From Pandoraea oxalativorans (lineage in GTDB: Bacteria > Pseudomonadota > Gammaproteobacteria > Burkholderiales > Burkholderiaceae): 64,000 nucleotides of DNA. This document shows, piece after piece, positions 8,890 to 17,667 of the stretch; within the stretch, counting starts at the first letter, position 1; each line of letters starts with the position of its first letter. The notes below the pieces were generated by a model. The model was not told the DNA's origin. It searched no databases and saw only the letters and a list, made by a program, of their open reading frames with translations. A program made the position numbers and the translations under genes. The DNA lies in contig NZ_CP011253.3 in assembly GCF_000972785.3 (NCBI RefSeq), forward strand, positions 2,728,001-2,792,000, read 5' to 3'.

Positions 8890-9858
8890 ATGACAGTGCA
8901 TGAGGAAGTTCGCACGCGACTCGCGGGAGATTCGCCGGGTGTAACGGAACTGCGTAGCCGAATCGAACGGTTTGCCGGCGTGCCTGCCAGCGTGCTGATC
9001 GTTGGCGAAAGCGGCAGCGGCAAGGAAGTTGTCGCGCGTTCTCTGCATGACGCCAGTGCGCGTCGTTCGTCCCCTTTCGTTGCTATCAATTGCGCTGCCA
9101 TTCCCCAGGAACTGGCGGAATCGCAGTTGTTCGGCCATGAGCGCGGCAGCTTCACCGGCGCGGTGTCTCGGCACACCGGCTTCTTCGAAGCGGCATCCGG
9201 CGGCACGCTATTTCTCGACGAAATTCAGGACATGCCGATGGCCCTGCAGGTCAAGTTGCTGCGCGCACTGGAGACCCGCACGGTGGTGCGCGTTGGCGGC
9301 TATGACCCCGTGAGCTTCGATACACGAATCATTGCGGCGACCCATGCCAGTCCGGGGCGCGCCGTGCGCGAAGGTCGCCTGCGTGAAGATCTGCTATTCC
9401 GCCTGGCTGCGTTCACGCTCTACGTGCCGCCGCTACGACGGCGCGAGAACGATGTGCTCGCGCTCGCGCAAACGCACGTCGACCGTCTCAATGCGTCCGG
9501 TGGCACCGGCAAACGCCTCACGTCGCAATCGTTGACGGTGCTTCGCCGTCATTCCTGGCCGGGCAACGTGCGCGAATTGCACAACACGATCGAGCGCGCG
9601 TTCATCATGGCCGACGTCGACCTCGATTTACAGCCGTTGCCCGTACCGAAACAACGCGAGGTAGTCCTCGACGGTGCGCTCAGCATTCCCATCGGTGCGA
9701 CGCTTGCGCAAGCGCAGCAAGCGTTCATCGCTGCGTCGCTTCGATATTTCGACGGCGACAAGCCTCGCACGGCAAAGGCGCTCGGCATCAGTCTCAAGAC
9801 ACTCTACAACCGGCTGGCGCTGATGACGGACGTCGCTGCGCCCGCTGAAGTCGCCTGA
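8890..9858 (+). CDS. Sigma-54-dependent transcriptional activator lacking a receiver domain
   Basis: Bacterial enhancer-binding protein of 322 residues consisting almost only of the AAA+ sigma-54-interaction domain and a C-terminal Fis-like helix-turn-helix. Visible elements are Walker A GESGSGKEVVARSLH at about 37, contact loop GSFTGAV at about 92, Walker B GTLFLDEIQD, sensor region RIIAATHA, and WPGNVRELHNTIERAF. The terminal HTH (KPRTAKALGISLKTLYNRL) is almost identical to that of the divergent NtrC-type regulator. The two may therefore recognise the same upstream activating sequences. With no sensory N-terminus it may be constitutively competent, like PspF or HrpR/S types, or controlled by a partner protein. 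Confidence 0.9.
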   Translation: MTVHEEVRTRLAGDSPGVTELRSRIERFAGVPASVLIVGESGSGKEVVARSLHDASARRSSPFVAINCAAIPQELAESQLFGHERGSFTGAVSRHTGFFEAASGGTLFLDEIQDMPMALQVKLLRALETRTVVRVGGYDPVSFDTRIIAATHASPGRAVREGRLREDLLFRLAAFTLYVPPLRRRENDVLALAQTHVDRLNASGGTGKRLTSQSLTVLRRHSWPGNVRELHNTIERAFIMADVDLDLQPLPVPKQREVVLDGALSIPIGATLAQAQQAFIAASLRYFDGDKPRTAKALGISLKTLYNRLALMTDVAAPAEVA

Positions 9859-9878
9859 CGGCAGCGCACGATCTGCCG

Positions 9879-10823
9879 TCATTGCGACAGATCGCGCAAC
9901 GCGCGGTCCCAATCCTGCGCAAAACGGCCGATGTTGAAGCGCGCTTCGGCATCGCGCCTTGCTGCCTGTCCCCATTCGCCGGCGAGCGACGGGTCGCGTA
10001 TGAGCCGACGCATCGCATCGACAAGCACCTCCGGCCGGGTATCGGCCACACCGTTATGTCCGGAGCGAATGAGCATTGCCATCTCCGTCGTGGCGAGCGC
10101 CACCACGGGCAGACCAGCCATCATCGCCTCGATCACGGCGAGCCCGAGACTGGTGTAGCGGATTGGATTGAAGAAGAAGCGATAGGCAGACATGAAGCGC
10201 GGCAGTTCGGACGCGGTGATTTCGCCGATGCCGCCGAGCGCCTGCGCGTCCATGCCGACCAGATCGAGCGGGACCTCGCGGCGCAATTGCTCGAACACGT
10301 CGGCGCCAAGCCGCCGACCCCGCCGGGCAAGATGATTGACCACCGTAATGCCCTTGGGCAGGGTGCCATGCCAGTCGACCGGCTCGACCAGTTTCACGCC
10401 ATGCTCGATGACCCGAACGGGTGTGTCGCCCGAATCCCACATCAACGCATTGAACGGCGTCACATGAATGAGCATGACATTGCGGTCCTGCACAGGATGA
10501 CGCGTGTTCGTCGGATGCTCCTGCGGTGGATCGTGTTCGACGAAGGCCGTTGGCAAGCGTTGCTGTGCATCGCTCAACAGCAACGGCCCGTCCTTCAGAA
10601 AGTGACGGTGATGCTGATACAGCACGCAATCGAACGCCATTTGTGGAACGTCCTGATACGGCACCTCGATAACATTGGGCCCCCATGGCAATCCCCCGCC
10701 ACAGCGGGCGTAACCCGCAGGATTGCCCGGCTTCGTCACGATATAGAAATCGTGCGGCGCGTGCGAGAGGTAAAAGAGGTAGTTGCCGTGCACCTGCCAC
10801 GTAAGCACTTTCAACCGTCGCAT
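9879..10823 (-). CDS. Glycosyltransferase (GT4-like, GT-B fold)
   Basis: Protein of 314 residues ending the minus-strand glycan operon. The N-terminal half lacks a sharp motif. The C-terminal donor-binding half has LPRFMSAYRFFFNPIRYTSLGLAVIEAMMAGLPVVAL, a clear match to the E-X7-E region of GT4 enzymes. The last residues (RFNIGRFAQDWDRALRDL) are a normal family tail. The ATG at 10823 overlaps the end of the preceding heptosyltransferase gene by 13 bp, so translation is probably coupled. Specificity is unknown. Confidence 0.8.
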   Translation of the reverse strand: MRRLKVLTWQVHGNYLFYLSHAPHDFYIVTKPGNPAGYARCGGGLPWGPNVIEVPYQDVPQMAFDCVLYQHHRHFLKDGPLLLSDAQQRLPTAFVEHDPPQEHPTNTRHPVQDRNVMLIHVTPFNALMWDSGDTPVRVIEHGVKLVEPVDWHGTLPKGITVVNHLARRGRRLGADVFEQLRREVPLDLVGMDAQALGGIGEITASELPRFMSAYRFFFNPIRYTSLGLAVIEAMMAGLPVVALATTEMAMLIRSGHNGVADTRPEVLVDAMRRLIRDPSLAGEWGQAARRDAEARFNIGRFAQDWDRALRDLSQ

Positions 10824-11983
10824 TCCGGCCCTCCCGCTGCAAGCAAGGCGTTCACGTGCCGCATGACTTCCGGGACGGAAATGTCATGTGCGCACTCGTG
10901 GCCATACGGGCACGTATGAAACATGCAGGGCCGACAGGCCGGAAACTTCGCGACGACGTGGTGCCGCTCAGCGTTAAGCGGTGCCCAGCGCGACACGTCG
11001 CTGCCGCAGGCGACGACTACGCTGCGCGTACCTAGCGCAGCCGCAATATGCGAGACGCCGGTGTCGTTGCAAATCAGCAGCCGCGCGTGCGCGATGAGTG
11101 CTGCGAGCGTGCCGAGCGACGTCTTGCTGCAAAAGTCGACAACCGGCTCGCGCGCACGCGCTGTCAACGCTTCGGCGATCTCGCGCTCCTGCGCGCCTCC
11201 GGTGAGAATCACGCGATAGCCCTGTCGCGTCACCTTGTCCACGATGCTGGCGTAACGCTCGACCGGCCAGCGCCGGGACGGCATGCGTGATCCGGCGTGA
11301 ACGATGACGAAGCGGCCCGCCTCCAATCGAAACTTGTCGCATAGCACGTGAAACGTCGCGTAATCGAGGGCCGCGAGCGGGAATTCGAGGTGATCGCCCC
11401 AGTCCTGATAGCCCATCGCCCGCACCAGCGCCAGACATCGATGGACTTCCGAACCGGATTCAGGCCACGGCAGGCCCTGATCCACGCCGTTTTCCATGAT
11501 CGCCGGCGCGATCGATGAGGTGTCCGCTTGCGGCATGAACCCTACGCTGCACGTCGCGCCCATTCTGCTCACGATAGCATTGGAGTGCGTGCCGCTGCCG
11601 TGCAATTGCACCGCCAGATCGAAATGACGCTCACGGCAGCGACGCTCGAACGCGCTCAGTTCCCCGACGTCCACGCCCTGCTCGGGCAAACCCGGCGCAC
11701 CGGGAAACGGCAGAAAATCGTCGATATAGTCCTTGAACCGGGTCGCGAACGCCTCGGCCCAGGGCAGCCCGACAAGCGTGATACGCGCCGACGGTTCGCC
11801 CAGACGAAGCGCCCTGAGCGCGGGTACAGCGCACAACATGTCGCCGAGCTGCAATGCGCGAAACACGACGATGCGTCGATGTGCGCCAAGCGTCGGGAGC
11901 GCCATTTGCGCAGGAAGGGCCGCAGCCGCGTGCGGCGCCTGTGGCAAACGATACTGCGCCATCGACGTTCGAAGTCGGCTCAT
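10811..11983 (-). CDS. Glycosyltransferase family 9 (heptosyltransferase-like)
   Basis: Predicted ADP-heptose-dependent transferase of the WaaC/WaaF type, 390 residues. Landmarks are RIVVFRALQLGDMLCAVPALRAL at the N-terminus, HAGSRMPSRRWPVERYASIV in the donor domain, and NDTGVSHIAAALGT, the conserved GT9 nucleotide-sugar site. A Cys cluster follows (ACRPCMFHTCPYGHEC), also common in this subgroup. The ATG at 11983 overlaps the upstream GT2 stop by ATGA; the frame upstream of that ATG has no homology and is a shadow of the GT2 gene. Together with the second GT9 and the GmhB-like phosphatase it suggests that heptose is part of the product. Confidence 0.88.
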   Translation of the reverse strand: MSRLRTSMAQYRLPQAPHAAAALPAQMALPTLGAHRRIVVFRALQLGDMLCAVPALRALRLGEPSARITLVGLPWAEAFATRFKDYIDDFLPFPGAPGLPEQGVDVGELSAFERRCRERHFDLAVQLHGSGTHSNAIVSRMGATCSVGFMPQADTSSIAPAIMENGVDQGLPWPESGSEVHRCLALVRAMGYQDWGDHLEFPLAALDYATFHVLCDKFRLEAGRFVIVHAGSRMPSRRWPVERYASIVDKVTRQGYRVILTGGAQEREIAEALTARAREPVVDFCSKTSLGTLAALIAHARLLICNDTGVSHIAAALGTRSVVVACGSDVSRWAPLNAERHHVVAKFPACRPCMFHTCPYGHECAHDISVPEVMRHVNALLAAGGPECDG

Positions 11984-12984
11984 AGGAATAGCACCTTGAA
12001 GTGAAGGTCGCCGCGAACCCGCCAGTACAGCGAAACCGGTGGAATGGCGATCGAGGTCCAGATCATCTCCGCGACGTGCGCGGGCGTTCGCGAGGTGTTT
12101 CGCAGGCGTCTGACGCAAAACACAGCGGTCGCAGCCCCCCAAACGACGAGCGCAGCGGCCGCCAACGGGTATTGCGCGAAAGCCAGCAGCGCGATTGCCG
12201 CGAGCAACGCGCCACCGGCCATGTAGTACAACCACGGTGGCGTTGGACGAATGTGCGTGCGGTACAGCGTCGGGTACTTCTTGTAGAGCAAGGCATCGAA
12301 GAACACCTTGGATTGCTGACCGACACTGACGCCCCACTTTGCCGGGCGCACCGGATGCAGAACGCGCGCATCCGGTGCGCGGGAGACGGTCCCGAGAGTG
12401 CCTAACGCAAACATCAGATCGGCATCCTCGCGCCATGCGCGTGTGAACCGCTCGTCGAAGCCGCCCACGGATACCAGTGCGTCGCGTCGCACGAAGCAGT
12501 TTGCCGTGGCGAACTCCGCATTGGCGAGACCGCTGGCGTCGCGTTCGTAGTCGGTCGGCGGATCGGAAATCGGCATGTCGATGTCGCCCGCCACGGCAAC
12601 GGCCTCCGGCTCGCGAAGAAGCGCCGCACATCCGCCGCGCAGCCACAACGGGTCGGCAATCGTGTCGTCGTCCGTGAACGCGACGATGGCACCCTGCGCA
12701 TGCCACCATCCGGCATTCCTTGCCGCCGCAGGGCCTTGCGTGTCGACGATGGGCAGATAGATCAGGCGTGGCGCGCCAAGCGTCTGGCGCTGAAACTCGA
12801 AGACAACCTCACGCGTGGCGTCGTCCGGCCCGTCATCTGCAACGAGGATCTCGAACGCGTGCGCGTCGAATCGTTGCGCGCACAACGCCGTCAGACAGCG
12901 GCGAAGCATGTCGGGCCGTCGCCAGGTGGGCACCACGACCGAGACGACCATGGCGGCATCCGTCGTTGCTTGCGCTAGCGTCAT
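11980..12984 (-). CDS. Glycosyltransferase family 2, membrane-anchored
   Basis: Inverting GT-A enzyme of 334 residues. It starts with VVSVVVPTWRRPDMLRRCL and shows LVADDGPDD, GPAAARNAGW, the DXD metal site in FTDDDTIAD, and the acceptor/catalytic block SVGGFDERFTRAWREDADL. Two hydrophobic segments near residues 255-300 (LYYMAGGALLAAIALLAF; YPLAAAALVVWGAATAVF) should hold the C-terminus in the inner membrane, so it probably acts on a lipid-linked acceptor at the cytoplasmic face. ATGA overlaps at both ends tie it to the carbamoyltransferase upstream and the GT9 downstream. Confidence 0.87.
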   Translation of the reverse strand: MTLAQATTDAAMVVSVVVPTWRRPDMLRRCLTALCAQRFDAHAFEILVADDGPDDATREVVFEFQRQTLGAPRLIYLPIVDTQGPAAARNAGWWHAQGAIVAFTDDDTIADPLWLRGGCAALLREPEAVAVAGDIDMPISDPPTDYERDASGLANAEFATANCFVRRDALVSVGGFDERFTRAWREDADLMFALGTLGTVSRAPDARVLHPVRPAKWGVSVGQQSKVFFDALLYKKYPTLYRTHIRPTPPWLYYMAGGALLAAIALLAFAQYPLAAAALVVWGAATAVFCVRRLRNTSRTPAHVAEMIWTSIAIPPVSLYWRVRGDLHFKVLFL

Positions 12985-14816
12985 TGCGGCTTCTCCAGAA
13001 GGTAGGGACCGATCACCAGTGCGTCGAGTGGCGAGGCCCAGAAGCACTCGATGGCGTCGCGCGGGCTGCACACGATCGGCTCGCCACGCGTGTTGAACGA
13101 GGTGTTGACGAGCACGGGTACGCCGGTCAGCGCCTCGAACTCGGTGAGCAACGCGTGATAGAGCGGGTTTTGCGACGCATTGACTGTCTGTACTCGTGCG
13201 GTTCCGTCGACATGGCATACGGCGGGAATCCGCGCCGCCCGACCGGGGGCGATGCCGTAGACGAAGAGCATGTACGGTGCGTACAAAGCGTCGTGCGCCT
13301 CATGCGCCTGAAGCGAGGCGCGTGCTTCCGATGTGCGCCGTGGCTTCGCCTGAAACCACTCATGCGCCTTCTCTTCGAGCACGACCGGCGCGACGGGTCG
13401 GAAGTCCTCGCGATCCTTGATCTGGTTTAGCCGCTGTTGCATGCCCGGGTCGACCGGTGAGGCCAGAATCGAGCGCGCGCCAAGGGCCCGTGGCCCGAAC
13501 TCCATACGTCCTTGAAACCAGCCGATGACACGATTTTCGGCCAACAATGCTGCCGTTTCGCGGGCAACGTCGTCGAGACGACGGTAGCGAAGCTTGGCCT
13601 CGTCGAGAAAAGCCCCGATCTCCGCTTCTCCGTATGAGGGACCGAGATACGCGTGCTCCATGCGCCAGTCGCTGCGCGTCCCACGTTGCTCGAAATCGAC
13701 CCATAATGCCGCGCCCAGGGCTGTCCCGGCATCGCCCGCCGCCGGTTGAACCCAAACTTGCTCGAAAGGCCCGTCGTCGCGCACCCGCGCGTTCATGACG
13801 CAGTTAAGTGCAACGCCACCGGCCATGGCCAGACAGCGCTCGCCGGTCTCTTGCGCCAACCAGCGGGTCATGTCCAGAACGATGGACTCCAGCGTCTCCT
13901 GTAACGAGCGCGCGATGTCGAAGTGTCTCGCCTCCAATGGCCACCCGCGCTGCCGTGCGGGGCCGAGCAGTTCGGTCAGATCGCGGTCCGAGACGGTATA
14001 GGCGCCGTTGCCGCCGTAGCTTGCCAGCGCTTGCATTTCCGGCAAGAGCGACGGTTTCCCGAACGATGCAAGCGCCATCACCTTGTATTCGTCCGACGAA
14101 TGGAGAAATCCGAGATGCCAGGTAATGCGCTCGTAGAGCAAACCCAGCGAGTTCGGCAGGTCGATTTGTTTGATGCGCTTATACCGGGCGCCGTCGAACA
14201 CACCGTAACTGGTGGTCGCGACCTCACCGCGTCCGTCCATAGTGAGCACGGCACACCGCTCGAACGGGGCTGCCAGAAACGCGCTCGCTTCGTGCGCGAG
14301 ATGGTGTTCAACGTTGTGCCACTTGCACGGGCCGTCGTGACGCAAGCCGCGAAACCGATTTTGCAGATGGTGTGGCGCACCGTCGGCGAGTTGACGCGGC
14401 GCATTGACGATATACGACAGGAACAACGGATCCCACGGCGAGCCGTCGCCGGTCGGACGTGCATGCGCCGACGGCATCAGGGGCAACTGCATGAAAGCAC
14501 TGCGCGGGTCGCCTGTTTCGTCGCTCAGGTCGAGCCCGGGGATCGCCCCGCGCGCGACTTGCAGCCACGGATCGTAGGCATAGGCGACGTCCTGGACATC
14601 GCGCATTTCAATATCGGCGACCTGGAGGCAGTAGTCGATGGCGTGATACGGCAATTCCCATGCGGAGAACGGCACCGGGCGCTTGCCATGCTTGACGTGG
14701 GTAAAGCGTTCCTCTTCGGCCGCCGCGATGACCTGCCCGTCCTGAATGAGGCATGCAGCGCTGTCGTGAAAGGCGGCGTTGATGCCGAGGGTGTAGTGCG
14801 TGGCAGGCGACGGCAT
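12981..14816 (-). CDS. Carbamoyltransferase, NodU/CmcH/TobZ family
   Basis: Predicted to transfer a carbamoyl group from carbamoyl phosphate to a sugar hydroxyl through a carbamoyl-adenylate, as in TobZ and NodU. The 611-residue length fits the family. The N-terminal Kae1-like domain starts YTLGINAAFHDSAACLI, with HHLAHEASAF (metal-binding His pair), LTMDGRGEVAT, and MAGGVALNCVMNARV. The C-terminal YrdC-like adenylation part has GRMEFGPRALGARSILASP, VNTSFNTRGEPIV and the CXP-type ending. It is in the middle of a run of coupled glycosyltransferase genes, so the target is probably the same glycan. Carbamoylated sugars are a rare surface decoration outside rhizobia and aminoglycoside producers. 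Confidence 0.92.
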   Translation of the reverse strand: MPSPATHYTLGINAAFHDSAACLIQDGQVIAAAEEERFTHVKHGKRPVPFSAWELPYHAIDYCLQVADIEMRDVQDVAYAYDPWLQVARGAIPGLDLSDETGDPRSAFMQLPLMPSAHARPTGDGSPWDPLFLSYIVNAPRQLADGAPHHLQNRFRGLRHDGPCKWHNVEHHLAHEASAFLAAPFERCAVLTMDGRGEVATTSYGVFDGARYKRIKQIDLPNSLGLLYERITWHLGFLHSSDEYKVMALASFGKPSLLPEMQALASYGGNGAYTVSDRDLTELLGPARQRGWPLEARHFDIARSLQETLESIVLDMTRWLAQETGERCLAMAGGVALNCVMNARVRDDGPFEQVWVQPAAGDAGTALGAALWVDFEQRGTRSDWRMEHAYLGPSYGEAEIGAFLDEAKLRYRRLDDVARETAALLAENRVIGWFQGRMEFGPRALGARSILASPVDPGMQQRLNQIKDREDFRPVAPVVLEEKAHEWFQAKPRRTSEARASLQAHEAHDALYAPYMLFVYGIAPGRAARIPAVCHVDGTARVQTVNASQNPLYHALLTEFEALTGVPVLVNTSFNTRGEPIVCSPRDAIECFWASPLDALVIGPYLLEKPQ

Positions 14817-14817
14817 A

Positions 14818-16008
14818 TCAGCGGCTCCTCGTAAGCGTTTGCGGGATTACATGTGAGGTGTTCGGCGTCGGATCCGGCGCGTGAGTGGTTTGCAAGCCTT
14901 GCGGCAGCGGACCGGGCAAAACGACGGGCGGAAGGTATTTCGAGGCGCCGGCGGGGACCAACTGACGGGCCGCCGCCACCACGGCGTCCGGCGACACGCC
15001 GGTCAGACAGGGGTGGCCGGGCTGGGCGCATTCACTGCGATAACAGTTGCGGCATGGCACATCGACATTGAGCACGCGATGCGGCACTTGCCACGGACGA
15101 TGCTGCGGATTGGTCAGCGCATACAGATCGACGACCGGCGTGCCGAGCGCAGCGGCGATGTGCACCGGCCCGGTGTTATTGGCGACGAGCAGGTCGGCGC
15201 GCTCGATCAGCGCTGCGAGCTCACCTAGCGACAACGCACCCGCGAGCGGCAACGCCTTCTTGCCGATGCGTGCGCAGACGGTGGCGACGAGCGGCTGCTC
15301 GTCCTGTCCGCCCGTGACAGCGATGCCGTCGAAGTCACGCGCCAGTTGCGCCCCCGCTTCTGCGAAGCGCTCGGCGGGCCAGCGGCGCGACGGTGCGGTC
15401 GCTCCCGGATGAATGACGAGCCACCGGCCTGTCGTGCGGTGCGCTCGCCCGGCGGCCAGCCGCTCGGCGACAGTGAGGCGGTCACGACGCAGCACGTCGA
15501 ATCCGAGCCGTTCGTCCGACGCCAGCGCGCCGACGGATCGCACCAACGCCAACTGACGCTGCACTTCATGGCGCGTGCCGTTGTGCGGCTCGGTCTCGGC
15601 GATTCGGTCGGTGAGCAGCGCGTAGGGATTCTCACGACAATGCGCCAGACGCAACGGAATGCCCGCCAGCCGACACATCATTGCGGCGGGTAACGGACTT
15701 TGCGAGTAGACGGTGAAGATGACGGCGGCGTCGAACCGCCCTGCCCTCAATCGTTCGATCGTCGCCAGATCGGTGTCGACACTCGACGCGACCGGGTGTT
15801 TGACCCACGGAGCATCGAACGCCCACACGTCGTCCACCATGTTCAGGTGCGGCGCGAGTTTCGCCGCGGACGAGGACGTGAGCAACGTGAGATGACGTCC
15901 GTCACCGCATTGCCGGAGCGCTCGCATGGCGGGCGTCGTCATCAGCACATCGCCCATGTTATCGAGTCGCACACATAAGATGCGTCGCGCCGCCCGCCAG
16001 AAGCTCAT
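14818..16008 (-). CDS. Glycosyltransferase family 9 (heptosyltransferase-like)
   Basis: Second GT9 enzyme of the operon, 396 residues. It has the family start ILCVRLDNMGDVLMTTPAMRAL, the donor site HPGATAPSRRWPAERFAEA, ANNTGPVHIAAALGTPVVD, and a Cys-rich tail segment (VPCRNCYRSECAQPGHPC). The last 40 residues are proline-rich and look disordered. The ATG at 16008 overlaps the HAD phosphatase stop by ATGA; the longer frame upstream is a shadow. It differs in sequence from the GT9 at 10811-11983, so the two probably add successive heptoses. Confidence 0.88.
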   Translation of the reverse strand: MSFWRAARRILCVRLDNMGDVLMTTPAMRALRQCGDGRHLTLLTSSSAAKLAPHLNMVDDVWAFDAPWVKHPVASSVDTDLATIERLRAGRFDAAVIFTVYSQSPLPAAMMCRLAGIPLRLAHCRENPYALLTDRIAETEPHNGTRHEVQRQLALVRSVGALASDERLGFDVLRRDRLTVAERLAAGRAHRTTGRWLVIHPGATAPSRRWPAERFAEAGAQLARDFDGIAVTGGQDEQPLVATVCARIGKKALPLAGALSLGELAALIERADLLVANNTGPVHIAAALGTPVVDLYALTNPQHRPWQVPHRVLNVDVPCRNCYRSECAQPGHPCLTGVSPDAVVAAARQLVPAGASKYLPPVVLPGPLPQGLQTTHAPDPTPNTSHVIPQTLTRSR

Positions 16009-16625
16009 GACGGCCTCCCGGCATTCGCGAGCGCCACGTCGGTTGCATGCGCCGCGATAATCCGGGCCGCTGCGTCGATGCTCGCCACGGTGTGATCCGG
16101 GGTACGGTGGGCGCCGCGCTGCCAGACGGTCTCGTTGCCGCAGTCGACGAGAATCGTGTGGCATCCGGCGACATTGCCCGCTTCGACGTCGTCGAGAATG
16201 TCGCCGATCATCCAGCATGAGGACAACGGCACGCCGATGTGTCGGGCGGCCGCCTGCAGCAGACCGGGCGCGGGCTTGCGGCACGCGCAGGTCATGCGAT
16301 AAGCGGCGTCGCGCCCCTGCGGGTGGTGCGCACAGTAGAAGAACCCGGCAAAATCCACGCCGAAACGCGCCATGACACGCGCCAGATGGACGCGCACCGC
16401 GTGCAGCGACGCTTCGTCGAAATACCCGAACGCCACGCCCGGCTGGTTGGAGACAACCGCAACCGGCCAGCGAAGCGACGCGAACTCGCTCAGCGCCTGC
16501 TCCGCGCCCGGCGCGAGCCGGATACGCGAGGGTTCGACGTTGAAGGGCTCGTCGTCGACGAGGGTACCGTCCTTATCGAGCAAGATGGCGCCGTCGACAG
16601 TGCCATGGCCGCCGATCATGGCCAT
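16005..16625 (-). CDS. HAD-family phosphatase resembling D-glycero-D-manno-heptose-1,7-bisphosphate 7-phosphatase (GmhB-like)
   Basis: 206-residue histidinol-phosphatase/GmhB-type HAD enzyme. Motif I is LLDKDGTLVDD (nucleophile Asp in DKDGT), motif II is VVSNQPGVAFG, and the GmhB-type zinc loop is CAHHPQG followed by CACRKPAPG (Cys-X-His ... Cys-X-Cys). Motif IV is MIGDILDDVEAG. The zinc loop separates it from plain sugar phosphatases and supports a role in ADP-heptose supply for the two GT9 enzymes. ATG 16625 overlaps the SDR stop by 10 bp; an in-frame ATG at 16619 is equally possible. The substrate is inferred, not proven. Confidence 0.82.
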   Translation of the reverse strand: MAMIGGHGTVDGAILLDKDGTLVDDEPFNVEPSRIRLAPGAEQALSEFASLRWPVAVVSNQPGVAFGYFDEASLHAVRVHLARVMARFGVDFAGFFYCAHHPQGRDAAYRMTCACRKPAPGLLQAAARHIGVPLSSCWMIGDILDDVEAGNVAGCHTILVDCGNETVWQRGAHRTPDHTVASIDAAARIIAAHATDVALANAGRPS

Positions 16626-17380
16626 GATGTTTCTCGCATCGGCAAGACCATGACCTCCGGGATGACCGTCCCGTCGGGCTGCATCAGGACGAAGCGCACC
16701 GTATTCGCCACGTTTTCAGGCGGTTGCAGCGTCGTTTCGTCGATGTCCGGGAAGCGATCCAGCAGGAACGGGGTGCGCATGCCACCGGCGACGATGGCCG
16801 AGACCTTGATGCCCGCATCGCGCAGCTCGGCATGCAAGGCATGCGACAGCCCGAGCAGGCCCCATTTGGTGGCGTGATACGCAGAGGCGTTCGGCCACGC
16901 GCGCTTGGCTGCCGTCGAGGCGATGTTGACGATGTGACCGCCGCCGCCTGCGCGCATCATCGGCACGGCGGCGTGGCACATCAGATACGGCCCGAAGAGA
17001 TTGGTCATGAGCACGTCGTGCCATGCCGTCGCGCCCACTTCGTCGACCGGCGCCGTGATATCGATGCCCGCATTGTTGATGACCACGTCGAGGCCGCCCA
17101 TGGCGGTGCGCGCGTCGTGGACCGCTTCGGTCACGGACGCTTCATGGCGGACGTCGAAGCATTGAAACGAGACATCCAACCCGCGCCCGGCAAGCGTCTC
17201 GCATGTGGTGGCCGCGGATGCCCGGTCGACGTCTGCTATCGTGACGCGAGCGCCGGCGAGCGCGAGGTTTTCTGAAATGGCCGCGCCCAGACCGCGCGCA
17301 CCACCGGTAACGAGGACACACCTTCCACGCAGTGGCTGATCGGTGTTTGGACGCGCAACACGCTCTACTTTGACTGACAT
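16616..17380 (-). CDS. Short-chain dehydrogenase/reductase (classical SDR)
   Basis: 254-residue NAD(P)-dependent oxidoreductase. It shows the cofactor glycine motif TGGARGLGAAI, an Asp after beta-2 (IADVDRA, suggesting NAD preference), VINNAGID, catalytic Ser in IASTAAKRA and the YXXXK pair in YHATKWG. It opens the seven-gene minus-strand glycan operon and is preceded by a sigma-54-type promoter match. In such a setting it could oxidise or epimerise a sugar nucleotide or shape a polyketide-like aglycone. The family alone does not decide. Confidence 0.88.
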   Translation of the reverse strand: MSVKVERVARPNTDQPLRGRCVLVTGGARGLGAAISENLALAGARVTIADVDRASAATTCETLAGRGLDVSFQCFDVRHEASVTEAVHDARTAMGGLDVVINNAGIDITAPVDEVGATAWHDVLMTNLFGPYLMCHAAVPMMRAGGGGHIVNIASTAAKRAWPNASAYHATKWGLLGLSHALHAELRDAGIKVSAIVAGGMRTPFLLDRFPDIDETTLQPPENVANTVRFVLMQPDGTVIPEVMVLPMRETSWP

Positions 17381-17466
17381 GCGGGCTCCCGTGAGACGTT
17401 ATGAATGCGCTGGACTGGCACTCGGATGGCTCGACGCTTGATGCCACAAGCGACTGTCTCTCCTAG

Positions 17467-17483
17467 AGCGAATTGCGTGCCAG
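17467..17483 (-). promoter_or_regulatory. Candidate sigma-54 promoter of the seven-gene glycan operon
   Basis: Read on the minus strand the site is CTGGCACGCAATTCGCT. The whole -24 element (TGGCACG) is a perfect consensus, the GG-N10-GC spacing is exact, and only one base of the -12 element deviates (TCGC for TTGC). Transcription would begin near 17456, about 75 bases upstream of the SDR ATG. The rest of the 287-bp gap holds no gene that I can support. Confidence 0.6.
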
Positions 17484-17667
17484 CGATGCAGCACGTGTCG
17501 TGCACTCCGCGAAAGTGTCTGGGTACGTCGTTGTTTTCTATGGCATTGCGTGACGGCACGGGCGTCCGAGGACGGTGCCGCCGACGGGCTTGTCCCGCCA
17601 TCCGTGTATGCGCGGCCTGCCTTTCTGCCAGCCCGATGTAATTTGGCGTCGCCGCGCTGCCGGTGCG

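Noticed and set aside
11984..12709. 5' extension of the GT9 frame
   Set aside because: Overlaps the GT2 gene in another frame; homology starts only at the ATG at 11983, which has an ATGA overlap.
17413..17431. TGGCAC-N5-TGGC on the + strand
   Set aside because: Resembles a sigma-54 -24 box, but the GG-N10 spacing leads to GG rather than GC, and no + strand gene follows.
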